From contig OY782858.1 in the NCBI GenBank assembly GCA_963678465.1, forward strand, positions 1,488,001 through 1,552,000: a DNA stretch of 64,000 bases, in the 5' to 3' direction. The notes under the pieces are model-generated. The model searched no databases and was not told the origin of the DNA. It saw nothing but the letters and a program-made list of their open reading frames with translations. The DNA comes from Paludibacter sp963678465 (lineage in GTDB: Bacteria > Bacteroidota > Bacteroidia > Bacteroidales > Paludibacteraceae). Shown here piece by piece: positions 33,051-42,031 of the stretch; position 1 is the first letter of the stretch, and the number at the start of each line of letters is the position of its first letter. The translations under genes and the position numbers were made by a program.

Positions 33051-35219
33051 CTAATTATGATGCCCCATATTCAATTTTATCTTTTTCAAATCCTCCAGAT
33101 CGTGTACCGGACGTTCGATATCGTAAGGAATCGGACGTTTCGAAAAAGTCTGGAAATAAAGCAGACAGGCATCTTTCCACCAAACGGCATCTTGTGCCTG
33201 AATGCGCAATTTCGATTGCACTTCCGCAAATCGTTGTGCATCGATAAATGGTTCAGCCTTGTCCCATATTTTCTGAAACCCGCGCACATCATTCACACCT
33301 TTATCGTAGGTGTAACACATTTCGTCCCACAGCGTTCGTCCGCTTTTCATTTTATAATCCCATGCCAAATGATGAAACCATAAAATATATTCGTCAGGGC
33401 AGGTTGCCGGATTGTTGAATTGTTCTTTTAAAGGAGAAGCATATTGACTTACTGCATTACTTCCACTTGTAGTACGGTCGAAACCAAGACCTTTGGTATC
33501 TGCATTGTGATAATACTTTGGCAACCAATCAGGACGTGCCCCCGGAACATCACACCAGGGTTCCGGTCCGTAGTGATGCGTCCATGCAAAGATATGGTGT
33601 AATCCTAAAGGCATCATATAGTCAACGGCAGTCTGGTGTGAAGCCAGCATCATATTTTTAATCGACAATTGAAAATCGGCAGTTGACATCGAATTTGGAG
33701 CAACCGGTGTTCCCTCCTCAAGGGGCGAGGTAAAGGTCATTTTAATCCATTCATCAGCTATTTTTTCAGATGTCATCTGATTGTTCCATGCCAACCGACC
33801 GAAAGCGTACCAGTTGGCTTGTGCAAAATGATGCCCGGTCCAATTCACATCTTTACCAATATTAGCAACACCCGCAATGGCAGATAATTTATTTCCAAAA
33901 ACGCGTCCATCGGTTACCTTGGCTATTGTAGCGCCCTGACCTTTGCAATAAGTGTCGGCTTTCAGAAATTCTTCCCACATAGGCGACAGAAAAACCAAAT
34001 GATTTGAATGTCCGAGATATTCCTGAGTAATCTGTAATTCGGCCATCAATGGAGTTTTCTTCATGGCGCCGAACAAAGGGCTGAAAGGTTCGCGTGGCTG
34101 AAAATCAATAGGGCCGTTTTTTACCTGAATCATTACATTGTCCTTAAACTTTCCATCGAAGTTGATAAACTCCTTATATGCTAATTTGGCACGGTCATCA
34201 CCCGGTTCATAAACAAATGCACGCCACATAACAATACCGCCATGAGGTTTCAACGCATCTGCCAGCATATTGGCACCATCCACATGCGTACGTCCATAGT
34301 CCATTGGGCCGGGAAGTCCTTCTGAATTTGCTTTCACCAAAAATCCACCAAAGTCGGGAATAAGTTTGTAAATTTCGTTGGCTTTATCTTTCCACCATTG
34401 CTGCACCTTCACATCCAATGGATCGGAAGTAGGCAGTCCGCCCAGTTCCTTTGGCGACGAGAAATTAATCGATAGAAAAACACGCATATTATAAGGACGC
34501 AACACTCCGGCAATGGCTTTTACTTTCTGAAGATATTCATCCGAAAGAATTTTTGGAGAAGCGTTTACATTGTTCAATACAGTGGCATTGATACCGATAG
34601 AAGCATTTGCACGTGCATATTCCTGATAGCGTGGAGAAAGAACGGCTGGTAATTCTTCCCAGTTCCAGATAGAATGTCCAGAATAACCACGTTCCACAGT
34701 TCCATCCAGGTTGTCCCAATGATTGAGGATACGCACCGCATACGAAGGTTTTTCTTTTATATTCAACTGATCGGAAAACTCATTTAATTGAACCAAACGC
34801 AACAAATGGAACACTCCATAAAGTAAACCTTTGTCGGTAAGCGAAGCTACAACAGTAGTTTTTTTCCCATTGACCGACACACTTCTAATCATATACCCTT
34901 CGTTCCCCAGCGAAACAAGTTCTTTTTGCAATCCCAGGTTTCGGATATGTTTATCTTTGGCTGTACCTATCAAAAGGCTACCATTTTCGACAATCGTTTT
35001 CGATGCTAGCTCCTGCCCTTTCAGTTCGGTCCATGCCGATTGAAATTCTTTGTAGGGCAAGGATTTCGTAGAAGTCACAATGGAACTGAACAGATTTGCG
35101 TCTGTTGTAGTTTTGTTGAAACGCAGCCACAAACGGCTACCATCTTCAGCACCTGCATTCCATGTTATTGCAGAAAGTAGAACAACCAACACCAAAGTTA
35201 TTTTTGTCAATTTACTCAT
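33051..35219 (-). CDS. aguA: Alpha-glucuronidase, GH67
   Basis: A 722-residue exported enzyme (signal about 1-24) that removes (4-O-methyl-)glucuronic acid from the non-reducing end of xylo-oligosaccharides. The GH67 catalytic residues can be placed: Glu300 in VKANSEGLPGP (acid), and Asp372 (GPIDFQPREP) with Glu400 (LQITQEYLGH) as the paired base residues, nearly the same spacing as in Cellvibrio GlcA67A. Length and the conserved GEPWCDVPGARPDWLPKYYH-like block (EPWCDVPGARPDW) fit the family. It releases glucuronate feeding the uxuA/SDR steps downstream and probably shares a transcript with the GH3 gene upstream. Confidence 0.93.
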   Translation of the reverse strand: MSKLTKITLVLVVLLSAITWNAGAEDGSRLWLRFNKTTTDANLFSSIVTSTKSLPYKEFQSAWTELKGQELASKTIVENGSLLIGTAKDKHIRNLGLQKELVSLGNEGYMIRSVSVNGKKTTVVASLTDKGLLYGVFHLLRLVQLNEFSDQLNIKEKPSYAVRILNHWDNLDGTVERGYSGHSIWNWEELPAVLSPRYQEYARANASIGINATVLNNVNASPKILSDEYLQKVKAIAGVLRPYNMRVFLSINFSSPKELGGLPTSDPLDVKVQQWWKDKANEIYKLIPDFGGFLVKANSEGLPGPMDYGRTHVDGANMLADALKPHGGIVMWRAFVYEPGDDRAKLAYKEFINFDGKFKDNVMIQVKNGPIDFQPREPFSPLFGAMKKTPLMAELQITQEYLGHSNHLVFLSPMWEEFLKADTYCKGQGATIAKVTDGRVFGNKLSAIAGVANIGKDVNWTGHHFAQANWYAFGRLAWNNQMTSEKIADEWIKMTFTSPLEEGTPVAPNSMSTADFQLSIKNMMLASHQTAVDYMMPLGLHHIFAWTHHYGPEPWCDVPGARPDWLPKYYHNADTKGLGFDRTTSGSNAVSQYASPLKEQFNNPATCPDEYILWFHHLAWDYKMKSGRTLWDEMCYTYDKGVNDVRGFQKIWDKAEPFIDAQRFAEVQSKLRIQAQDAVWWKDACLLYFQTFSKRPIPYDIERPVHDLEDLKKIKLNMGHHN

Positions 35220-35325
35220 ATTTAAGTATTTACTATTTAAAAATTTACAATTTACAAATTTAAGAAAAAGCAGCTAAACAGCATATTACCTGATTATTAA
35301 TGCGAGAATCTGTTATTCACATTAC

Positions 35326-37977
35326 TTACTCGTTTATATACAATTTATCACCATTTAGCAGTATCGTTTTCTGAACTGCTTTTTTCTGTAGCAGCGCAGT
35401 TTCATCGGGTTGTTTTCCGCCCACCGAAACCAATACCTTTCCTTCTTTTACTAGAGCAATGTTATCAATATCTCTTCCTGCCATTTGCGAAGGTTTCAAT
35501 TCAAAATCAACTGTTTGTATTTCGCCGGCTTTCAGAAAAACACGTTTAAAACCCTGCAACGAACGTATAGATTTGCGCAGTTCACTGTCAGGCAAAGATA
35601 CATAAAGTTGCACTACTTCTTCACCATCGCGGGTACCGGTGTTCGTTACATTGACCGACAATTTTACATTTTCGCCAATCTTAACTGTTTCGGGAGCTTC
35701 TTTCAACTTATATTCAAAAGTGGTGTAACTAAGTCCGTACCCAAATTCATAAAGTGGTTTTCCTTCGAAATAACGGTAGGTTTTACCCTTCATGCTGTAA
35801 TCCTCGAAGCCCGGGATTTGATCTATATTTTTGTAAAACGTAAGTGGCAGTCGACCTGAAGGATTGTAATCGCCAAAAAGAATATCGGCAATGGCAGTAC
35901 CTCCTGCCTGACCCGGATACCATGCTTCGAGAATAGCAGGCACATTTTCGGCTTCCCAGTTGAAGGCTACCGCACTACCATTCATCAGTACCAACACTGT
36001 AGGTTTTCCGAGCGCCTGTATTTGACGAATCAGTTGTTTCTGGCTTTCGGGCAATTGAATGTCCAAACGATCGCCTCCTTTAAATCCCGGAACTTTCACC
36101 TTCATTTCTTCACCTTCAAGCATCGGACTAAGCCCCATGCAAAGAATTACAACATCCGATTTTTTGGCAAGTTCTATCGCATTTTTCTCTAAATTATTGT
36201 CGGGAGTATCCCAAAGCAGTTTTGCCATGGCATACTCGCTGTTGCTTTCCAACAAATCAAAACGGATGTTGTACTTTTTGCCGGCTTCTAACTCAACATA
36301 AGCATAATCCTTACTGGAGTGATGCCCATTGGGTTTTGTTTTTACAAGCAAAGAATCATTCAAATAAAAATTAAATCCGGCAAAGCCTTCACCGCCTATG
36401 GCGTATTTCCCTGTAACCGGAGGAACTAAAACACCTGTCCAACGCACCGAGTACTGCGTATCTTTCATATCCTCAAAAGGCGCTTTGTTCCACCACACAA
36501 AGTCGATATTTTTATCGGTGCGGCGGTGTTTTACTGTTCCTTTGAACTCATATCCATCATAATAACTTGCCGCTAAACCTTTTTTCTTCAATGTATTGTC
36601 TGTATAGAAATTTCCGGCCGGAATGGCAGTCAGATAAGGCAATTCGTCGGCAAGCCGGCAACCCTGTGCAAACTCTACCTTAGCATTGGGTAACTTGGCC
36701 TTTATTCCCATCAATGGCGTTACAATTTTCGAAGGATAACCGTTGTAGTTGCCCAGCAATACATCTGCATCATTGGCGTTAGGCCCGATCACAGCCACTC
36801 TTTTCACTTTTTTCGAAAAAGGCAAGGTGTTATTTTTGTTTTCGAGCAATACCATTGATTTACGTGCAGCATCAAGCGCCAACTGCTGATGTTCCTTACT
36901 ATCCACCACCGTCATTGGAATGTTGGCAAAAGGTACCAGGCCATCAGGATCGAATTCGCCAAGTTTCATTCTTGCCAAAAGCAATCGGCGAATGGAAGTA
37001 TTGATCTCAGCTTCGGAAACATAACCTAACTCTACTGCTTTGGGCAAAAATTTGGCGTAAGTATCGCCACAATTCAAATCGGTACCGGCTTTTAAGGCCA
37101 TAGCCGAAGCTTTTTCACCATTTTCGGTAATGGCATGTGCTGCTTTATCGTAGAAATCAAAAATTGCATAGCAGTCCGAAACAATATAACCACCAAAATT
37201 CCAGTTATTTCGCAGAATATTTTCTAAAAATTCATTACCGCAACAAGGAATTCCGTTGGTCCGTTGGTAAGCACACATTACTGAATAAGCTTTAGCCTCG
37301 GTGATAGTTCTTTTGAAATGAGGAAGATAAGTTTCGGCCAAATCATAATCGGCGGGCCATACATCAAACGAATGTCGGTTCCATTCAGGACCGCTGTGTA
37401 CCGCAAAGTGCTTTACAGTAGCCACCAGTTTCAGGTAACGCGGATCGTTGCCCTGAAGACCTTTGATAAAGGGAATTGCCAGTTCGGATGTTAAGAATGG
37501 ATCTTCTCCATAGGTTTCCATACCACGTCCCCAGCGTGGATCGCGAAAGATATTGATGTTCGGCGTCCAGTAAGTGAGGCCCATGTACATTCCGTATTTT
37601 CCCTGACGCTGAAAATCATTGTATTTGGCACGTGCTTCATCGGAAATAGCATTTGCAATTTTATACATTCCCTGCGTATCCCACATGGCTCCCATGCCAA
37701 TGGCCTGAGGAAACACTGTGGCTAAACCGGCTCTTGCCACACCATGAAGGCATTCGTTCCACCAATTATACTTTTTAATACCGAGTCGTGGAATAGCTGG
37801 TGAGTCGTAACTCATTAACTGAATTTTCTCATCTAAAGTCAGCCGCGACACCAAATCATTTGTTCGTTCTTCAAAGCTTAATTTTGTATCCTGCCAGGGT
37901 TCAGTTGCATTTAAAACGGAACCTGAGGAAAAAAGAACAGAGGCTGTTAGAAATAAAATAAATCTGATTTTTTTCAT
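35326..37977 (-). CDS. Beta-xylosidase-type glycoside hydrolase GH3 with inserted PA14 domain
   Basis: An 883-residue exported enzyme. The start at 37977 (MKKIRFILFLTASVLFSS) gives the signal; the frame extends to 38028 without reason. The domains in order are a GH3 N-terminal barrel with nucleophile Asp268 (GGYIVSDCY), a GH3 C-terminal sandwich interrupted by a PA14-like insert (about 460-600: GLAASYYDGYEFKG, YSVRWTGVLVPPVTGKYAIG), the acid/base candidate in LEGEEM, and a fibronectin III-like tail. The WNECLHGVAR and GEDPFLTSEL motifs are typical of the xylosidase/arabinosidase group. It should release xylose from xylo-oligosaccharides. It starts a transcription block after a terminator and a 461-bp spacer. 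Confidence 0.92.
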   Translation of the reverse strand: MKKIRFILFLTASVLFSSGSVLNATEPWQDTKLSFEERTNDLVSRLTLDEKIQLMSYDSPAIPRLGIKKYNWWNECLHGVARAGLATVFPQAIGMGAMWDTQGMYKIANAISDEARAKYNDFQRQGKYGMYMGLTYWTPNINIFRDPRWGRGMETYGEDPFLTSELAIPFIKGLQGNDPRYLKLVATVKHFAVHSGPEWNRHSFDVWPADYDLAETYLPHFKRTITEAKAYSVMCAYQRTNGIPCCGNEFLENILRNNWNFGGYIVSDCYAIFDFYDKAAHAITENGEKASAMALKAGTDLNCGDTYAKFLPKAVELGYVSEAEINTSIRRLLLARMKLGEFDPDGLVPFANIPMTVVDSKEHQQLALDAARKSMVLLENKNNTLPFSKKVKRVAVIGPNANDADVLLGNYNGYPSKIVTPLMGIKAKLPNAKVEFAQGCRLADELPYLTAIPAGNFYTDNTLKKKGLAASYYDGYEFKGTVKHRRTDKNIDFVWWNKAPFEDMKDTQYSVRWTGVLVPPVTGKYAIGGEGFAGFNFYLNDSLLVKTKPNGHHSSKDYAYVELEAGKKYNIRFDLLESNSEYAMAKLLWDTPDNNLEKNAIELAKKSDVVILCMGLSPMLEGEEMKVKVPGFKGGDRLDIQLPESQKQLIRQIQALGKPTVLVLMNGSAVAFNWEAENVPAILEAWYPGQAGGTAIADILFGDYNPSGRLPLTFYKNIDQIPGFEDYSMKGKTYRYFEGKPLYEFGYGLSYTTFEYKLKEAPETVKIGENVKLSVNVTNTGTRDGEEVVQLYVSLPDSELRKSIRSLQGFKRVFLKAGEIQTVDFELKPSQMAGRDIDNIALVKEGKVLVSVGGKQPDETALLQKKAVQKTILLNGDKLYINE

Positions 37978-38165
37978 ATTAAAAAATAATTGTGTTGTAC
38001 AAAATTCAAGGCAATGCATCCTTATCATTATTTGAATGCCTGAGTATTTACATACGATTCATGAGAAAAACACACAAAGCAATGACTACCACCCAATTAA
38101 ATTAAGCAATAGATCTTCATAACAAATTCAAATCTGATTTCAGAATACAAAAAACAATTTAGTTA

Positions 38166-38173
38166 CAAAATTA
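38166..38173 (-). promoter_or_regulatory. Candidate -7 element for the GH3-GH67 transcript
   Basis: Minus-strand TAATTTTG matches TAnnTTTG, 190 bp before the GH3 ATG. No TTG is present at 19-21 bp. The long AT-rich leader between 37978 and 38160 shows no other structure. Confidence 0.35.
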
Positions 38174-38367
38174 GGATTTTATAGCTGATAATTAAATTTA
38201 AATCGATTTTTAAAGTAATTGTTTAACGGAATTAATAATTTTCAACAAATCAATTCTTTTTTTTGATTATTGAAATTTCGATGGTTCTTTCGCTCCTTCC
38301 ATATTTTACAAAAAAAGCAAATTCGGAACAATCATTAAGAGCTGTAATGGAAAGCGATATTTCTAAA

Positions 38368-38406
38368 AAAATACCTGACAGGATATTAAAAGCTGTCAGG
38401 TATTTT
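38368..38406 (-). terminator. Rho-independent terminator after the GH97 gene
   Basis: AAAATACCTGACAG (38368-38381) pairs perfectly with CTGTCAGGTATTTT (38393-38406). On the minus strand the stem is followed by TTTTTTAGAAA. It lies 33 bp after the GH97 stop and ends the main xylan operon. The rest of the 37978-38438 spacer holds no gene. Confidence 0.85.
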
Positions 38407-38438
38407 GTTGTGTAAAAAAGTACTGTTTTAATCAGCAA

Positions 38439-40391
38439 TTAATTGACAATTAAAGATCCACCATTACAAGGAATTACAATTTCAATTTCTTGTTTTTTGG
38501 TGATTTTCAGTGGTGTGATTTTTCCGTTCAGAGTAGTATCGTCACTGTACAAACTTACCTGTGAACCGGGAGCAAACATCGGCAGTTTCAGCTTCAATTT
38601 AATTGTTTCTTTCTGAGCATTGACACCTGCCACATACCACTTATCGCCATGTCGGCGGGCAATAATCACGTATTTTCCGGGATAGCCATCGATAAATCGA
38701 ATCTCGTCCCAGGTAGTGGGAACAGTCTTCATAAAATCGATTGCCCACTGTGGAGCATCTGTCAGATTATTAGGAGTAAGAGCAAAATGCTGTACACCAC
38801 TCTGGAACAAAACTGCTGTAGCCAAGGCAAAAACATCCGAAGTCATACGTTTGCTTCCACGATTCGGCGTATTATTGCCATTATAAAATTTATTGAGCGC
38901 GCTTCCTCCAAAGTCCATGCTACCCACCGTATTGCGGATAAAAGGATGCAAAGTGGCGTTAAACGCTTCGTTGTCGCAACTGCGCTGACCGAAATAAAGA
39001 TTTTCGCTGGCCAAAACAGCTTCGCTGGCAGCATAATTAGGGTACATGCGTTCCCAACCACGTGGCAAAGTACAACCATGAAAAATAACCATAATACCAT
39101 AATCGTTGGCATCAACCAAAATATCTTCGTAGAGTTTCATGGTCATCTGTTTGTCGCCTCCGAAGAAATCCACTTTGATACCTTTCACTCCAATACTTTT
39201 CATCCATGCCATTTCTTTACGACGGGCAATGGTATTGTCCATTATGCCACGTGGGCCCTGAGGCGCATCGTTCCAGTATCCATTGGAGTTGTACCATAGA
39301 TAAAGCGATACGTTTTTGCTCGCTCCGTATCTGGCTAATTCTTCTATTTTTTCACGACCAATTTGTGTATCCCAAAGCGCATCCACCAAAATGGTATTAT
39401 ACCCCATAGCAGCACTAAAATCAATATATTCTTTCTGAACGTTGAAGACCGTACCTCCATCCATTTTCAGAATCCAGCTCCACGAACCCTTGGTGTATTC
39501 GTACTTTTGCGATGCCGCATAACGTGGTTCTACCACATCGAAAGGTACAGTAGTTTCAACAATAGGTTGCAGGGTTTCACCCACAGTTATGGTACGCCAG
39601 GGTGTATAGCCCGGAAGCGACATACCCGGCGAAGCAGTTCCGTTGCCATTATTTTCGCCCTCCATGGGGAAACCAATGGTATATAATCCACCTTCATGAC
39701 CTATCAGTCGGCTGCCGCAATAACGGCTATCCACACCTGTTTCCGAAATCAGCACCCAACCCTGAGTGCCTACTTTAAACAGACAGGGGAAAGTAAATCC
39801 GTTGTTATCGTTTCCGTTTTTCCCCATCGGAGCATCCGGCATATAACTGGTCTCATAACTAGGCATAGTACGGGCAAATCCTACCATCGGCTTACTTTGC
39901 GGACACAGGAAAGTAGTGGTTCCTTCAGGAAAAACAAAACCGGAAGTTTCTTCGTTTACCACACACGATAATCTGTCTCTTTGCGGATAAACTTTGTATC
40001 TGAATGCCACATCATTATTACTTACTCTGAAAACCACATCGAAAACAGGTTTTTCAGCTTTATTGAAAGTCAGAACAGTCTCAGTTGCCTGATAATGTAC
40101 ATTGCTTTTCTTGATATTGGGCAGCGAATAACTTTCTTCAACAGATTTTTGAGTTATTTTATCGCTGATTGATAAATCTTTCGTAAAATCCCCCACATTG
40201 GTTTTCATTCCAATGGGTGAAGGTTTCAGAAAAACTTTACCATTGTAAGTAACGGTATAAACAGGAACGCCTGCATTTATAGCAACCATCACTTCCAGTT
40301 TTCCATCGGGACTAATTATTTTTTTATCCTGAGCTTTTGCAAAAGTAGCTATCAACACAAAAGCAAGACATAAAATACTGATTTTCTTCAT
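38439..40391 (-). CDS. Glycoside hydrolase GH97, probably retaining alpha-galactosidase type
   Basis: A 650-residue exported enzyme (signal MKKISILCLAFVLIATFAKAQ). It shows the GH97 layout: an N-terminal beta-sandwich (about 22-285, with RYKVYPQRDR), a (beta/alpha)8 barrel (about 300-580) and a C-terminal sandwich. Asp408 in GIKVDFF corresponds to the nucleophile of retaining GH97 enzymes such as BtGH97b, and Glu457 (AASEAVL) is a candidate acid. This suggests alpha-galactosidase rather than SusB-type alpha-glucosidase activity. In a xylan locus it would remove terminal alpha-galactose decorations. Specificity is inferred. It is the last gene before the terminator at 38368. Confidence 0.85.
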   Translation of the reverse strand: MKKISILCLAFVLIATFAKAQDKKIISPDGKLEVMVAINAGVPVYTVTYNGKVFLKPSPIGMKTNVGDFTKDLSISDKITQKSVEESYSLPNIKKSNVHYQATETVLTFNKAEKPVFDVVFRVSNNDVAFRYKVYPQRDRLSCVVNEETSGFVFPEGTTTFLCPQSKPMVGFARTMPSYETSYMPDAPMGKNGNDNNGFTFPCLFKVGTQGWVLISETGVDSRYCGSRLIGHEGGLYTIGFPMEGENNGNGTASPGMSLPGYTPWRTITVGETLQPIVETTVPFDVVEPRYAASQKYEYTKGSWSWILKMDGGTVFNVQKEYIDFSAAMGYNTILVDALWDTQIGREKIEELARYGASKNVSLYLWYNSNGYWNDAPQGPRGIMDNTIARRKEMAWMKSIGVKGIKVDFFGGDKQMTMKLYEDILVDANDYGIMVIFHGCTLPRGWERMYPNYAASEAVLASENLYFGQRSCDNEAFNATLHPFIRNTVGSMDFGGSALNKFYNGNNTPNRGSKRMTSDVFALATAVLFQSGVQHFALTPNNLTDAPQWAIDFMKTVPTTWDEIRFIDGYPGKYVIIARRHGDKWYVAGVNAQKETIKLKLKLPMFAPGSQVSLYSDDTTLNGKITPLKITKKQEIEIVIPCNGGSLIVN

Positions 40392-40412
40392 TTTTAAAAA
40401 TATACGTTTGGG

Positions 40413-41978
40413 TTAGTTTTCAGAAATTTTATCGGATATGCGGAAATAATCGAAATCGGCATATCCTCCGGGATTTTTCGACGAATAATTGTATAATCCG
40501 AAGCGATATCCCATAAAATGTTCCATCAGCGTGTATTCCATTTTGAGCGAACCGCCAATGACATTCCATTTTTTGCCATCTAGACTATAAAAAAATCTGG
40601 CCACATCCGTTTGGTTACGAAAATCGCATTCAATTTTCAGATAGATTTTATTTTTTGAAAGCGGAATGCTTTGCAATTCTGTTGGCTTATCGGTTTTGTT
40701 GCTCACCATATACACATATTTCGCTTTGCCAACCACTTTCACACCAACCACTCCGAATTTGCGTTGCAATGCCACCAAACCGGCGAAGTCACCATCTTTC
40801 AGTTTTGAAACGTCAATCAATGTTGTTCCCGAGCAAACAGGACCAAAAGTGCGTTGAGTTAACGTATTGCGCGATTTGAGAAATAAACTATCGATACGGG
40901 CGGTTTTAAGACGCAGGTATCCGGGACGTTCGGTCACCGACCAAAGACTGTTATCCGGATTATGGTTCCATTGCCAAACCAACGGTAAAGCCGGTTCGCC
41001 TTTTTTGCGGGTAAATTCATCGTTATTAACAATGCCGGGAATCAGGCTTTTATTCGCAGGCAAATCAAGTGTTTCCGGCACTTTTCCATTTTCGCCCATT
41101 ACAGGCCATCCGTCCACCCATTTCATTGGGACAAGATAAGGTATTCGTCCTACCGATCCGTGATCCTGAAACAGATAAGCAAACCATCTTCCATCGGGCA
41201 TATCGATGATGCTGCCCTGTGCCACACCTTGGTCCTGCAAAGCGATGCGACCTTCCCATGGACCTAAAAGGTTATCGGCACGATGTACCAATACCGTACG
41301 CATACCTCCACGCGGCCAGGAAATATTAAACAAATAGTATTTGCCATCATGTATAAACAGTTGCGATCCTTCTGCCTTGAGCATATTTGGTTCGGTTGGT
41401 GCACTTGCATTTTCGATAAGTACCTGATTGACGCCTCCTTGTTTAACTCCTGTCAAATCCTCATTCAGTTCAATAATCTGAAGTCTGCCACCACCTGTAA
41501 TCAGATAGGCACTACCTTTGTCGAAAACCAGCGTACAGTCATGGTATCCCGGTTTAAACTCGCTCTTCTGCCATTTCCCTTTTTCAATATCATTGGTTCT
41601 GAAAATATAGGTTTTGTCGGTAGTTTGTGCATATGTTGCAATGTAATACATCCCATTGTGATACCGGATACTGCTTGCCCACGATCCTTTTCCATAATTA
41701 CTCTTTCCGTTGATCAGACTCAATTCATCCATTTCGCCTAAAGTGTCATAAGCATAATTTATAATCTCCCAATTCACCAAATCTTTCGATTTCATAACGG
41801 GAATACCCGGATTCATGTGCATGGTGGTGCTGGCCATGTAGTATGTATCGCCAACACGAATCATTGCCACGTCAGGCACATCGGCAAAGATGATAGGATT
41901 GTGTGCTTTTTGCGCTTGCGCAGAAAACGTAACAAACAATGCCACAAGCAAAATGGCAATAGAAATGTTTCTTTTCAT
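40413..41978 (-). CDS. Glycoside hydrolase GH43 (xylosidase/arabinofuranosidase), subfamily 12-like
   Basis: A 521-residue exported enzyme with a signal peptide (FSAQA). The five-bladed GH43 propeller (about 25-320) carries Asp36 (VPDVAMIR, base), Asp147 (YHDCTLV, pKa modulator) and Glu203 (KAEGSQLF, acid). A C-terminal beta-sandwich (about 335-520, with VCSGTTLIDV and FFYSLDGKKWNVIGG) is the laminin-G-like module typical of this subfamily. It should release xylose or arabinose from oligosaccharides. It lies 21 bp upstream of GH97 in the same operon. Confidence 0.88.
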   Translation of the reverse strand: MKRNISIAILLVALFVTFSAQAQKAHNPIIFADVPDVAMIRVGDTYYMASTTMHMNPGIPVMKSKDLVNWEIINYAYDTLGEMDELSLINGKSNYGKGSWASSIRYHNGMYYIATYAQTTDKTYIFRTNDIEKGKWQKSEFKPGYHDCTLVFDKGSAYLITGGGRLQIIELNEDLTGVKQGGVNQVLIENASAPTEPNMLKAEGSQLFIHDGKYYLFNISWPRGGMRTVLVHRADNLLGPWEGRIALQDQGVAQGSIIDMPDGRWFAYLFQDHGSVGRIPYLVPMKWVDGWPVMGENGKVPETLDLPANKSLIPGIVNNDEFTRKKGEPALPLVWQWNHNPDNSLWSVTERPGYLRLKTARIDSLFLKSRNTLTQRTFGPVCSGTTLIDVSKLKDGDFAGLVALQRKFGVVGVKVVGKAKYVYMVSNKTDKPTELQSIPLSKNKIYLKIECDFRNQTDVARFFYSLDGKKWNVIGGSLKMEYTLMEHFMGYRFGLYNYSSKNPGGYADFDYFRISDKISEN

Positions 41979-42031
41979 TTTTAATTTATTGTTGATTGTT
42001 AATAATTTACTGTTATTATCGAAAAAAAAAA

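Noticed and set aside
35255..35262. CAAATTTA as a -7 element for the GH67 gene
   Set aside because: It lies in low-complexity ATTTACAA repeats and has no matching -33 element; chance occurrence is likely.
38250..38438. 62-codon minus-strand frame in the spacer between GH97 and GH3
   Set aside because: It contains the terminator stem at 38368-38406 and lacks a start context.
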